This document shows positions 8,686 through 17,982 of a stretch of 64,000 bases of DNA, in pieces. A model generated the notes under the pieces. That model made no database searches, was not told the DNA's origin, and worked only from the letters and a program-made list of their open reading frames with translations. The DNA is from UBA1046 sp012511325 (lineage in GTDB: Bacteria > Bacillota > Clostridia > Saccharofermentanales > DTU023). Numbering within the stretch: the first letter of the stretch is position 1; each line of letters begins with the position of its first letter. The translations under genes and the position numbers were made by a program. Location: the NCBI GenBank assembly GCA_050951925.1, contig JBMNJZ010000001.1, positions 124,001-188,000 on the forward strand, read 5' to 3'.

Positions 8686-9762
8686 TTAGGCCTCCAATCC
8701 GAGAATATCTTCAATATTCCCCAACAGATCCAGCAATTCGGCTTCCGTACACTCGGCCATCGTGGCAATCCGGAAAGTGATATCCTTGTACTTGCCGTAG
8801 CCGTTGCTGATCGTGTAGCCTCTCTCGCCCAACTTCTTATTCAAATCCGCAAAGTCAAAGCCGATCGTATTGTTGATACAGGTGACGGTATTGGAGCGGC
8901 ATCCCGGAGCGGCAAATAGCGAAAAATGCTTTTCCGCCCAGGAGCGCAGCAGATCCGCCAGCTTGGCATGGCGGGCAAAGCGATTCTCAATGCCCTCCTG
9001 ATTGACAATTCGCTCCAGCTGGTAGTCGAGTGCAAACATATGGGATAGAGAGGGTGTTGATGGGTACTGGTGGTTCTTCTGCACTTGCTCATAGAGCTTG
9101 ACCAGATCCAAATAAAAGCCGCGGAACTCCTTTTGTTTCGCCGCCTCATAGGCGCGCTCGGAGACAGAACACAGTGAGAGCCCCGGCGGCAAACCCAGGC
9201 ATTTCTGAGTCGAAGTTATGCAGACATCTATGCCCCAGGCATCAACTTCGATCTTGGCGCCGCCCAGAGAAGACACCGCATCCACAAGAAATAGTACATC
9301 ATCGTATTTCTTGACCACCTCACCGATCGCTTGTACCGGATTCATGATGCCGGACGAGGTCTCATTATGTTGCACCGTTACCACATCATATTTGCCGGTC
9401 TTCAGAGCCTCCTCAACCATCTCTGGTGTCGTCGGCTGCCCCGGCTCAGAGGTAAACTTATCGGCCTCGACATTGTTAAAGCAAGCAATTTCATACCAGC
9501 GATCGCCGAAAGAGCCGACGGAAAAGACCGCCGCCCGCTTTCTGGTGCAGCAGCGAATCGCTGCCTCCATCAAACCGGTGCCGGACGAGGTTGAAAGAAT
9601 GATCGTATTCTCAGTAAACATCAGCTGCTGCAGTTTTTCAGAGATGCTCTGCTGCAGAGCCGTGGCATCTTTCGAGCGATGTCCGATCATTGGAGTGGCC
9701 ATCTTAGCCAGTACTTCCGGCGCTACCTCAACCGGACCGGGAATAAAAAGTTTCTTGTGCAT
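8686..9762 (-). CDS. Class V aminotransferase, probable phosphoserine aminotransferase of the alanine-glyoxylate type
   Basis: PLP aminotransferase (MHKKLFIPGPVEVAPEVL; the PLP-lysine motif ITSTQKCLGLPPG sits near residue 190). By fold it belongs with alanine-glyoxylate/serine-pyruvate aminotransferases. As first gene before serA it most likely converts phosphohydroxypyruvate to phosphoserine, replacing classical SerC. I start at 9762, where AGGAGG lies just upstream; the in-frame extension to 9825 has no ribosome site. No serine T-box is visible in the leader. Confidence 0.87.
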   Translation of the reverse strand: MHKKLFIPGPVEVAPEVLAKMATPMIGHRSKDATALQQSISEKLQQLMFTENTIILSTSSGTGLMEAAIRCCTRKRAAVFSVGSFGDRWYEIACFNNVEADKFTSEPGQPTTPEMVEEALKTGKYDVVTVQHNETSSGIMNPVQAIGEVVKKYDDVLFLVDAVSSLGGAKIEVDAWGIDVCITSTQKCLGLPPGLSLCSVSERAYEAAKQKEFRGFYLDLVKLYEQVQKNHQYPSTPSLSHMFALDYQLERIVNQEGIENRFARHAKLADLLRSWAEKHFSLFAAPGCRSNTVTCINNTIGFDFADLNKKLGERGYTISNGYGKYKDITFRIATMAECTEAELLDLLGNIEDILGLEA

Positions 9763-9969
9763 ATATCCTCCTGTTGCAATTATTCTGTGGTGCTCACCCC
9801 CTCCCTCAAAATAATGGATAAGCATACAGATAGATCATTCTAACAATTCCCGATCTTTCTCTCAAGATAATAAAAATGCTGAAATTACTTTAATTAAACA
9901 ATAACATACCAATCAAATTAATTATTTAGCGAAGACGCCAGCGGGTAGACCTCTGTCTCTTTCGCAATT

Positions 9970-10004
9970 AGCCCGGCCCCATTTCAGAAGTTTGGATCCG
10001 GGCT
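9970..10004 (-). terminator. GC-rich hairpin downstream of sbcC
   Basis: Inverted repeat AGCCCGG (9970-9976) / CCGGGCT (9998-10004) just beyond the sbcC stop codon. No T-tract follows on the minus strand, so termination is plausible but weakly supported. Confidence 0.35.
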
Positions 10005-10034
10005 GCCATAAACTCGCAAATACCGCCTTCGCCC

Positions 10035-13000
10035 CTAATCCAATCCCGACCAACTGATGCTGCTGCCGCCGGGCGTGCTCTTCACCTGTAGCTGCGGACT
10101 GATATTATCCTTCAGAATACCGGTATGGGAGATAATCCCGATCAGTCTCTTGCCCTCCGATAGCTCCAGCAATGTTTCCATAGTCAACTGCAGGAAATGT
10201 TCATCCAGATTGTCAAAGCCTTCATCGATAAAGAGAATATCCAGCTCCACGCCGCCGGCGTACTCCATAATGACATCCGACAGACCGAGCGCCAGACATA
10301 AGGCGGCATTAAAAGTCTCACCACCGGAAAGAGTCGAGACAGGCCTGACCTTGCCGGTGTGGTAATCCAGCACTGCCAGATCAAGTCCGCTCTGGGAGCG
10401 CAGGTCTTCGGCGCCGCCATGCACAAGCCGATACTGGCCATTGCTGAGATCATGGAATCTGTAATTAGCCCGCTTGATAATGCGCGCAAAATGCCAGGCT
10501 TGAATCCAGGCTTCAAAACTGATTTTCTCTTCCCCGGTGATCCTGCCATTGGCGATATCAGAGAGATGCCTCACTCTGGCTTCTTCCCGCGTAAACTCGT
10601 CCAGCGCGCTCCATTGCTGTTGCAGATCCGTCCGAATCCGGTGCAGTCTGTCAGCGTGAAGCTTATAAGAACCGTGGTCAGCTCGCTGCTGCTTCAGCTC
10701 CGCGGCCGCTGTCTCGACTGCGGCGGTAAGCGCGGCCTGATCTATCAGTTCCTGCTCACGGTACTGAAGCTCAATCTGCGCCAGATCATGTATCAGCAGA
10801 TCTTCCTCGCTCTTGCGGGCCTCTACCTTATCGGCCAGGACTGTTTCTGCCTCTTCAGCCAGCAAGAAGTCACGCCAGGGACTGTCGGGAGCAAAGCCGG
10901 CCCCCTCTAGCTTGGCCGCTAATCTCTCTGCGGCGGCCGCCAGTTCAGCGCTGTTCTTTTGTTGCCTTGATTCCAGCTCTTCCTGCCTGGTCTGCTGTTT
11001 CTGGTTTGCCAGTTGCAATTGCGACTGTTCGTCTTCTGCCTCTTTGATCCGGCGCTCATGTTCAGCAATGACAGAGCTCGTCTGCTCAAGCTTCTTCCGG
11101 GCAGTATCGGCATCGGGCATTGTTAGATGCTTTTGTCGATCCGCGGCAACATTATTCAGGCCGGCTAACTCAAGATCAAGAGCGCTGACTTTGGCCTTCA
11201 GCTCCTGACTTTGCTGTTCCAGCTCACTGAGCTTCGGCTGAAGTGCTTTGAGCGCGGCGGAATTCGTCTCCCAGCGGTTGAGCTTTTGCTCAGCAAGCGC
11301 CAGTTCCTGCTCAACTTCCGCCTTGGCCCAAGTCAGCGCTTCCTGACAGGAATCCGCTGCCGGTCGCAGCTGCTCCAGAAGCATCTGCCTGTCGCCTGCC
11401 GACAGACTTTCCGCCGCCGCTAATTTGTCAGGAAAATCTATCCGGAGCGCAGCCGCCAGCCGCTCCAGCCGGCCACTGATTTGGGCGAGTTCTTTTTGCC
11501 ACTGTACGGAGGACAATTCAATCTCTTTCAGCTGACCGGAACTGATCCCGGCCAGTTCTTGCGCCTGGACAGACAGCGTCTCTATTTCCTCGGCAGTAAG
11601 GGCGTCCTCCTGTAGCAAAGCCTTGCGCGGATGATCGGTTGAGCCGCAGACCGGGCAAGGTTGATCTGCCTTAAGCTCTTTAGCCAGAAGCCCCGCCTGA
11701 TTGGCAAGATAGACGGCATATGCCGTTTGATAGCGGTCTTGAGCCAGTTTCAACCGCCGCATCAATTCTTCTTGCCTTTGTTCTTTATCCGCAAGCGCTT
11801 GCGCCTCTGTGGCAAGGTTTTTTTGCTGGAGCTTCAGCTGCTCCCAATCCGAGATCCGCTGTGATATCTGTTCACGGCGGTGTCTGGCAATTTGCAGTTC
11901 CTCGCCCGCTTTCCGATCTTGCTCAATTGCCGCCTGCAATATTCCCTGTCTTTCTTGCCCGCTTTTGATCTCCTGATCAACTTCGGTCAGCAGATGTCTT
12001 TGCTCATCTCTTAAACCGGTTATCTGGCTGATCTGCTCCAGAGTTTCTCCCTGTCGCTGCCAGAGCTCAACCTCCGCTTCCAACTTGATTACAGATGCCC
12101 GCAGTCCTGATACTTTTTGTTCGGACTCTCGGGCAGCTTGAACCACGGCCGTGGCTGACTCTAACTGTGGCCTGATTTCGGCCAGGGCAACATCTGTCTG
12201 CTTTAAGCCGTTTTTAAGCTCCTCTGCTTCCGCTTGCAACCGTTCAAGTTCAGTGGCGGCCGGCAGTATATCTCGCCTGATTCTCCGAGTCAGGGCAAGT
12301 TTCTTCGCATCCAGCTCAGCCGCCTCCTTAGAGTCCTGGAGTTCCTTTTGCCGGGCGGTGAGCCGGCGCCAACGCTTTACTTTCTCATTATGTGCAACGG
12401 CCTTTTGTTCCTCCTGCAGCAGTTTGCGGTGTTGCTCCTCTTTTCGGATGATTTCGTTTTCTCTATTACTGAGCTCCTCATTGGCTACTTCCAGCACCTG
12501 CTGCAGCTTTTCCAGCAGCGGCGGCACAGCCGCTCTGGCTTCATCAGCCCGGATAGTCTCGAACCGCGGGATCTCAAAGGCATATTGTTCACTATATTCC
12601 GCAAGCGGACTAATTGTGCGGATCAGGGTACCGGTCTGAATCTGCGCTTCCTTGCTTAATCTGTCAGCTTCAGTTTTCAATACTTCCTGAACTTGCAGAT
12701 ATTGCTCCGTAGCAAAGATGCGGCGGAAAATATCGATTCGATCCCGGCTGGAAGCATTCAGCAGATTGCGAAATTCTCCCTGCGCAATCATAGCGATCTG
12801 CCGGAATTGAGTGACATCGAGACCCAGCAGTTTCTCAATTTCGTCATTGACTTCGTTCTTGCGCGTGAGCACACGGCCATCAGGCATAGTTAATTCAACT
12901 TCCGCCGGCTGATCGGTAAGGCCGCCGCCTCTAAGCTTTTCCCTCTGGTAAGCCGGACTGCGCTGCACAGTATAAACTCTGCCCTGATGCTCAAATTCAA

Positions 13001-13238
13001 GACTGACAAAGGTCGGCAAGGCCGGAGAGGCATAATCTGAGCGCAGATAGCGTGTCTGGCGCCAGCTGCCGGAGGCCGTATCATAGAGCGCAAAACAGAT
13101 GGCATCAAAGATCGTGGTTTTGCCGGAGCCGGTATCACCGGAAATCAGGAACAGACCGGAAGGATAGCAGGTAAAATCTATCTCTTCGGTGCCGGCATAA
13201 GGGCCGAAAGCCTGCAATACCAACTTGCGCGGTTTCAT
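10035..13238 (-). CDS. sbcC: Exonuclease subunit SbcC (Rad50-like ATPase)
   Basis: ATPase half of the SbcCD nuclease, which opens DNA hairpins and processes double-strand breaks. Of 1067 residues, the N-terminal ATPase half carries the Walker A loop ISGDTGSGKTTIFD (about 33-46). Long Gln/Glu/Leu-rich coiled coils flank the zinc hook CPVCG near residue 528. The C-terminus holds the ABC signature STLSGGETFNAALCL and Walker B LDILFIDEGFDNLD. The start overlaps the sbcD stop by four bases (ATGA), so translation is coupled. Confidence 0.96.
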   Translation of the reverse strand: MKPRKLVLQAFGPYAGTEEIDFTCYPSGLFLISGDTGSGKTTIFDAICFALYDTASGSWRQTRYLRSDYASPALPTFVSLEFEHQGRVYTVQRSPAYQREKLRGGGLTDQPAEVELTMPDGRVLTRKNEVNDEIEKLLGLDVTQFRQIAMIAQGEFRNLLNASSRDRIDIFRRIFATEQYLQVQEVLKTEADRLSKEAQIQTGTLIRTISPLAEYSEQYAFEIPRFETIRADEARAAVPPLLEKLQQVLEVANEELSNRENEIIRKEEQHRKLLQEEQKAVAHNEKVKRWRRLTARQKELQDSKEAAELDAKKLALTRRIRRDILPAATELERLQAEAEELKNGLKQTDVALAEIRPQLESATAVVQAARESEQKVSGLRASVIKLEAEVELWQRQGETLEQISQITGLRDEQRHLLTEVDQEIKSGQERQGILQAAIEQDRKAGEELQIARHRREQISQRISDWEQLKLQQKNLATEAQALADKEQRQEELMRRLKLAQDRYQTAYAVYLANQAGLLAKELKADQPCPVCGSTDHPRKALLQEDALTAEEIETLSVQAQELAGISSGQLKEIELSSVQWQKELAQISGRLERLAAALRIDFPDKLAAAESLSAGDRQMLLEQLRPAADSCQEALTWAKAEVEQELALAEQKLNRWETNSAALKALQPKLSELEQQSQELKAKVSALDLELAGLNNVAADRQKHLTMPDADTARKKLEQTSSVIAEHERRIKEAEDEQSQLQLANQKQQTRQEELESRQQKNSAELAAAAERLAAKLEGAGFAPDSPWRDFLLAEEAETVLADKVEARKSEEDLLIHDLAQIELQYREQELIDQAALTAAVETAAAELKQQRADHGSYKLHADRLHRIRTDLQQQWSALDEFTREEARVRHLSDIANGRITGEEKISFEAWIQAWHFARIIKRANYRFHDLSNGQYRLVHGGAEDLRSQSGLDLAVLDYHTGKVRPVSTLSGGETFNAALCLALGLSDVIMEYAGGVELDILFIDEGFDNLDEHFLQLTMETLLELSEGKRLIGIISHTGILKDNISPQLQVKSTPGGSSISWSGLD

Positions 13239-14413
13239 TGCTTTGCCCCCCGAAGTTCGTGGCTGCCTTTGATGTCCAGGCGCTGCATAATTTTGATTTC
13301 TTCCTGCTTGAATTCTTGACCCGTCCGGCTGGCATAAAAACGCGCAAACATCTCAGCCGGCGTAGTGCTGATCAGATCATCGCCATCTATTTCCCGGGCA
13401 ACTTCGGTTGAGTCATAGCCGATTTTCTCCAGCTGCATCTGCATAATATGCGGATAGTATTGGCGCAGATTCGGCAGCGGATCTACCAGAACATCGTCAT
13501 CCGTAAGCACCACCTTGAGATAGTCAAATCTAGCCCGGTCATCCGCCGTCAACAGCTTTGCGCCTTCAGCCATCAGTTCGGCAAAGGCGCCGCGCAGCAC
13601 TCTCAGATCATATAGCGGCCGCAGCGGATGCTCTGTGCAAACTGCATCTCCTGTGCCCGGCAAGTCAATCTGGAGCAAAGTCTTATCCGGCTTGTTTTCG
13701 CTGAAGGAATATTTAAGCGGCGAGCCCGCATAGCGTATATGGTCTTTGCCCATGTACTGCGGCTTGTGCAGATGGCCCAGAGCGACATAGGAGAAAGGCT
13801 CAAATAATGAAATATCCACAGCTTCTATGCCTCCGGCATAGATCGTTTCCGATTCCGATTGCTGCGGCAAGCTCCCTCCCGCCACGGCAAATTGATGGGT
13901 CAGTAGTACATACCGGCGTCCCGGCCGATAGTCTATCTGCGACAGAGCGAATTTGACCGCGGCGGCCGCGGTATTGATTTCTTCACTTTCGGCAAACGGC
14001 CTGACCATGGCGGGGCGCAGAAAAGGCAAGAGCACAAAGTCAACCTCTCCCGCTTCGTCTTGCAAAGTGACAATCTCCGGCCGGCCGGCAAAAGATCCGG
14101 CGATATGCAAACCCTGATGCCTGAAAATCGAGGCTCCGAACGCCAGTCGCTCCGGTGAGTCATGATTGCCGGGGATGACCAGGACTTTACATCCGCACTG
14201 CAACAGCCTCCCCAAAAAGTCATCCAGCAGTGAAACTGCTGTTGACGAAGGCTGCGCCTTGTCGTACACATCGCCGCAGATCAGAACCGCTTGGGGTCTG
14301 ATCTGTTCTATTTTCTCCAGGATCTGATTGAGGATATGCTTCTGATCATCAAGCAGCGAAAAGCCGTAAACACGGATTCCCAGATGCAGATCTGCCAGAT
14401 GAACGATACGCAT
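13235..14413 (-). CDS. sbcD: Exonuclease subunit SbcD (Mre11-like nuclease)
   Basis: Manganese-dependent nuclease partner of SbcC. The metallophosphoesterase motifs appear in order: MRIVHLADLHLG (1-12), ICGDVYDKAQP near 45, VIPGNHDSPERL near 80, LLTHQFAV near 170 and VALGHLHKPQ near 210. The 392 residues match the family. It is the first gene of a two-gene operon with sbcC. Confidence 0.95.
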   Translation of the reverse strand: MRIVHLADLHLGIRVYGFSLLDDQKHILNQILEKIEQIRPQAVLICGDVYDKAQPSSTAVSLLDDFLGRLLQCGCKVLVIPGNHDSPERLAFGASIFRHQGLHIAGSFAGRPEIVTLQDEAGEVDFVLLPFLRPAMVRPFAESEEINTAAAAVKFALSQIDYRPGRRYVLLTHQFAVAGGSLPQQSESETIYAGGIEAVDISLFEPFSYVALGHLHKPQYMGKDHIRYAGSPLKYSFSENKPDKTLLQIDLPGTGDAVCTEHPLRPLYDLRVLRGAFAELMAEGAKLLTADDRARFDYLKVVLTDDDVLVDPLPNLRQYYPHIMQMQLEKIGYDSTEVAREIDGDDLISTTPAEMFARFYASRTGQEFKQEEIKIMQRLDIKGSHELRGAKQ

Positions 14414-14537
14414 ATTTTTTCCCGCCGGTAATAATACTATTAATATCTATTTATGGCTCCGCCCTCTCGCAGCCGGCTCGAAACCCAGTACCATAAAACC
14501 AATGCGAATTTGATACTAAAGCCACGGACTGTCACGT

Positions 14538-15668
14538 CTATACTACTGTCAGGTCATGGCCGATCCGGCTCATAATCTCGCAGCCGGAAGATGTAATCAG
14601 AACCTCGTCTTCAACCCGGATAAAACCTTTCCCCGGGATATACACACTGGGTTCAACGGTGAAGACCATACCCGGTTGGAAGGGAGTGGTCTCGCCCGGA
14701 GCCAGGAAGGGACATTCATGCACATCAAGACCGATGCCGTGCCCCAATTTATGGATGAATCTGTCACCATAACCGGCATCGGTCAAAACCTTTCTGGCAG
14801 CGGCATCAGCCCTGTCTCCGCAAGAGCCCGGATACATCTCCGCCATGCCTTGGCGTTGCGCTTCCATCACCAGCGCATGAATCTTGCTCTCCTCATTCGC
14901 AGGCTCGCCAACAAAGATAGTGCGGCCAAAATCGGTGCAATATCCCTGGTATATGACACCATAATCCAGCCCTAAGATTGAGCCCTTCTTAACTTTGACA
15001 TCAGAACCGCCAAAATAACTATCCGACTCCTTGCTTGCGGTGTAGATCGATGTGGAAAAAGAACTATTGTCGGCGCCGTAGCGTTCCATCAGGCGGTCAA
15101 TCTCCCATTCAATCTCGCGGACAATCAGACCCGGACGGATAAACCGGAGCAGGTCATCATAGATCCGATCTGTAATCTCGACGCCGTGCCTGATCATGGA
15201 CAATTCCTCATCATCCTTGACTGCTCTGAGAGCGAAGATAATATCATTATGATCAGACACGTCAGCTTTGATCTCGTCTTGCAATAACAAAACCAGAGCC
15301 GCGGTGACATCCTGGCTGACACCGACCTTTTCCCTGCTGAGACCGAGACTGAATAAACTGTCTTTTATAACCCGACCTTCAAGATCGCCATCGGGGAAAG
15401 TCACAAAACGGGCTGGTATTTCCCGGTCCTGCAATTTGTCTCTGGTACCGTATAAATTGAGATGTGGCATCAAAGCCACAACATCATCGGATGTAACCAC
15501 CAGACAGGTATACTGGGAGCTGTGTTGCCTGTGCTTAGTCGTGTCACCGCCTAACCTTGGAATCCCGGCCAGATACTCCCAATTGGCATCAGCGGTGGTC
15601 AGATAGGCCTTGAGACCGCGTCGGGACATTTCCTGCCTTAGAGAATCAAGTCTCCTTTTGTAATCCAT
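14538..15668 (-). CDS. M24 family Xaa-Pro peptidase
   Basis: Cytosolic metallopeptidase of the creatinase/prolidase fold that removes residues next to proline. The N-terminal creatinase-like domain is followed by the pita-bread domain with its metal ligands: LGLDYGVIYQGYCTDFGRT (two Asp, about 233-244), LGHGIGLDVHE (His, about 316), FTVEPSVYI (Glu) and FIRVEDEVLI (Glu). I start at the ATG at 15668, eight bases after AAGGAG; the TTG at 15674 is the alternative. It fits the peptide-using lifestyle suggested by the neighbouring peptide transporter and M20 peptidase. Confidence 0.9.
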   Translation of the reverse strand: MDYKRRLDSLRQEMSRRGLKAYLTTADANWEYLAGIPRLGGDTTKHRQHSSQYTCLVVTSDDVVALMPHLNLYGTRDKLQDREIPARFVTFPDGDLEGRVIKDSLFSLGLSREKVGVSQDVTAALVLLLQDEIKADVSDHNDIIFALRAVKDDEELSMIRHGVEITDRIYDDLLRFIRPGLIVREIEWEIDRLMERYGADNSSFSTSIYTASKESDSYFGGSDVKVKKGSILGLDYGVIYQGYCTDFGRTIFVGEPANEESKIHALVMEAQRQGMAEMYPGSCGDRADAAARKVLTDAGYGDRFIHKLGHGIGLDVHECPFLAPGETTPFQPGMVFTVEPSVYIPGKGFIRVEDEVLITSSGCEIMSRIGHDLTVV

Positions 15669-15840
15669 GGCCAATACTCCTTTGTTTTATTGAATTAATT
15701 TTATCATTAGAACAGATTATGTCGAAATCGCGGGAACCGGAACCGGAGCAAAACCGTCTAAGGAATAAGAATGTCTAAATGCTTGCAAAATATACATAGG
15801 GTTCAGTGCGCGGTTTTAAGCGTCAATAGTCAAAAGCATT

Positions 15841-15868
15841 TTGACAAATTATACTAAAATTATACTGT
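15841..15868 (+). promoter_or_regulatory. Probable promoter of the serpin gene
   Basis: TTGACA at 15841-15846, a 16-base AT-rich spacer and TACTGT at 15863-15868, about 24 bases before the serpin start codon. The -35 is consensus and the -10 keeps the key TAnnnT positions. Confidence 0.55.
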
Positions 15869-15891
15869 ATTAAGAAATACGAGGATTAAAG

Positions 15892-17268
15892 ATGAAAAGA
15901 ATAAAGAAATCCATATTTGACATACTGGCTCTGGTATTGATTATGTCACTGCTGGCCGGCTGTACCCAGTCCGCCGGCAAGACGGACTCTCAAGGCGAAG
16001 ATCAGAATCAGGAGATCAGCTTGCCAAATGAAAGCACGGAACAAACCCTTTCTGACGATGCTGATCCGAACACCGGAACCGAAACTGATAATCAGAATCG
16101 ATTCCTGACCTTCGCCGAAGTAGATGCTGAATTTGATGCCTCGGGCGCAAAGGCCAATCCAGCGGTGCAAAAAACCTATCAAAAGCTGGGTGAACTCATC
16201 AGAGAAAGTGGCAACAAGATTATCCGGGAGATTGAAGATACCAGCTTCGTCTTCTCTCCTATTTCTTATTATCTGGCCTTTGCTACTTTGGCCAACGGCG
16301 CCACCGGTAAAGGAGCCGAAGAACTGAAAGAACTTTTGGCCGGCTCTTCGGATCTCAGCTTGGATTTGCTCAATCAGGCCTCCGGTCTCTTGATCAAAAA
16401 TCTGCTGGATAATGCAGAATTTACGGTAGATATCAATACTATGCTGGCAGGCAAAGCGGAATTTGAGTTTGCAATTGATTTCCTACAGAAGGCCGCGTCT
16501 TATTACGAGGCTGTAGCTGTCAAGATGGATTTTGGGCAGCCGGAGAGTCTGACTGAGCTCAACCGCTGGACTAAAGAAAAGACCAAGGGGCTGATCGATC
16601 CCCTGTTTGCAAAAGGCTATAAGCTTGATCTCGAAACATCTCTGATTCTGATCAACACCGTTTACTTCCTCGGCCAATGGGAAGCAGAATTTGACCCCGA
16701 TGCAACCTTTAAAGAAGTATTTAACGGTCTGAACAACACTGCTGAAATCGATATGATGCATGATCGCTCTATTCTGGATTATGCTGAATCCGAGCAGTGG
16801 CAGATGGTATCGCTCAAGTACAAAGGCGGAACCAGAATGAATCTTTATCTGCCCAAGGACAGTGTCAAGCCCAAAGACATTCTACTGGCCACTAAAACTT
16901 TTGAAACCGAAGAAGCTGATGTAGTGTTGACTTTGCCCAAGTTTGACCTGGAAAGCAATATCGGGCTGAGCAAAATTCTCCAAGAACTGGTCCCCGGCAT
17001 CTTCGCAAATGGATCATTACTGAGCATCATGACTGACGATGAAGCTCCGGTCGATCTTATGGTCGGCGACACCTTCCAGAAAGCCAGAGTAAAGGTCGAT
17101 GAACAAGGAACCGAAGCGGCGGCGGCTACCGTAATTGTGGCGCCTACTGCTATCAGGGAGCCAGACGATAATAATATAATCGTCCTGAAGTTTGACCGCT
17201 CCTTTGCCTGGGAGATCGTCTACGACAGTGTTCCTCTCTTCACCGGAGTCGTCAGCGATCTGCCGTAG
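15892..17268 (+). CDS. Serpin-family protease inhibitor, predicted lipoprotein
   Basis: Surface-anchored suicide inhibitor of serine proteases. The signal peptide ends in LLAGC (Cys 24), then an acidic Gln/Asn/Ser linker (about 25-70), then a full serpin domain. The reactive-loop hinge EQGTEAAAAT (about 403-412) has the small-residue pattern of inhibitory serpins. Counting from P15 Gly places Ala at P1 and Ile at P1', which would suit elastase- or subtilisin-like targets. The C-terminal signature DRSFAWEIVYDSVPLFTGVV closes the fold. It has its own promoter and is followed by another lipoprotein gene. Known relatives occur in gut and cellulolytic Clostridia. Confidence 0.92.
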   Translation: MKRIKKSIFDILALVLIMSLLAGCTQSAGKTDSQGEDQNQEISLPNESTEQTLSDDADPNTGTETDNQNRFLTFAEVDAEFDASGAKANPAVQKTYQKLGELIRESGNKIIREIEDTSFVFSPISYYLAFATLANGATGKGAEELKELLAGSSDLSLDLLNQASGLLIKNLLDNAEFTVDINTMLAGKAEFEFAIDFLQKAASYYEAVAVKMDFGQPESLTELNRWTKEKTKGLIDPLFAKGYKLDLETSLILINTVYFLGQWEAEFDPDATFKEVFNGLNNTAEIDMMHDRSILDYAESEQWQMVSLKYKGGTRMNLYLPKDSVKPKDILLATKTFETEEADVVLTLPKFDLESNIGLSKILQELVPGIFANGSLLSIMTDDEAPVDLMVGDTFQKARVKVDEQGTEAAAATVIVAPTAIREPDDNNIIVLKFDRSFAWEIVYDSVPLFTGVVSDLP

Positions 17269-17417
17269 ATAGCGTCAAAACAGCCGGCACCACAGGATTT
17301 AGAAGGTAAAATAATTGTCACCTCTCTCCAGCAGGCTAAATAGATTTTTGCCAAGATCATGTTAGCAAAACAAGATCACCAACACTAATTTTAAAAAAAG
17401 CATCGGAGGGCCAAGCC

Positions 17418-17852
17418 ATGAATTGCATGAAAGGGAAATACCGGATAAGGATATTGTTGATCCTTATGTTGGCAGCTATTCTAATTACTGTGGTAGCTTG
17501 TGCCAAAAAGCCTGAGATAAAAGAGTCGGAAAGAACCGGCTATCCGGAAGGGGAAATTCAAAACCTGTTTATTTACTATGACGGCCATTATTGGATCGCA
17601 AAAGATTTTCAGGGCCAAAAAGCTGAGTCCGACTATGAACACTTGAATAAAGTCGGCACTACTCTGGAAGATCATGCCACCAAGATCCCGGCTGCGGACT
17701 TACACACCGCGCGAATAGAAGTCGGATCACCGGTTTTTGAAAATGTGGAGCGAGATGAGCTGATCGTCTTGCAAAAAAATAACACCGTAACATTCAGGAA
17801 AATGGATCCGGAAGAAGAGGCATCTTTCATTAAGTCCATGACTGAAGATTAA
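17418..17852 (+). CDS. Small predicted lipoprotein of unknown function
   Basis: A 144-residue protein with a lipoprotein signal peptide (hydrophobic stretch then TVVAC, Cys near 28). A short globular region contains IQNLFIYYDGHYWIAKDFQG, and the C-terminus is charged. GGAGG sits upstream of the ATG. I do not recognise a family. It lies 149 bases after the serpin gene on the same strand and may share its transcript; both products would be displayed outside the membrane. Confidence 0.75.
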   Translation: MNCMKGKYRIRILLILMLAAILITVVACAKKPEIKESERTGYPEGEIQNLFIYYDGHYWIAKDFQGQKAESDYEHLNKVGTTLEDHATKIPAADLHTARIEVGSPVFENVERDELIVLQKNNTVTFRKMDPEEEASFIKSMTED

Positions 17853-17929
17853 GCCAAGGGAAAATAAGAAATCTACATCTTAGAAGAATTGGCCTGCCCG
17901 GCATTAGAATTCGGATAGTGCAAACATAG

Positions 17930-17964
17930 AAAGAGGATTGGCCTTGCTATGCCAATCCCCTTTT
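17930..17964. terminator. Bidirectional terminator between convergent genes
   Basis: GGATTGGC (17935-17942) and GCCAATCC (17951-17958) form an 8-bp stem, extended by AAAG/CTTT with one mismatch, and a TTTT run follows on the plus strand. It lies between the convergent lipoprotein and epimerase genes and could serve both. Confidence 0.8.
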
Positions 17965-17982
17965 AAAAGGCTCTGAAAAGCA

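Noticed and set aside
9763..9830. Possible serine T-box before the aminotransferase (G-rich GGGGGTGAGCACC)
   Set aside because: The T-box core GGGUGGnACCGCG and a specifier stem are not present.
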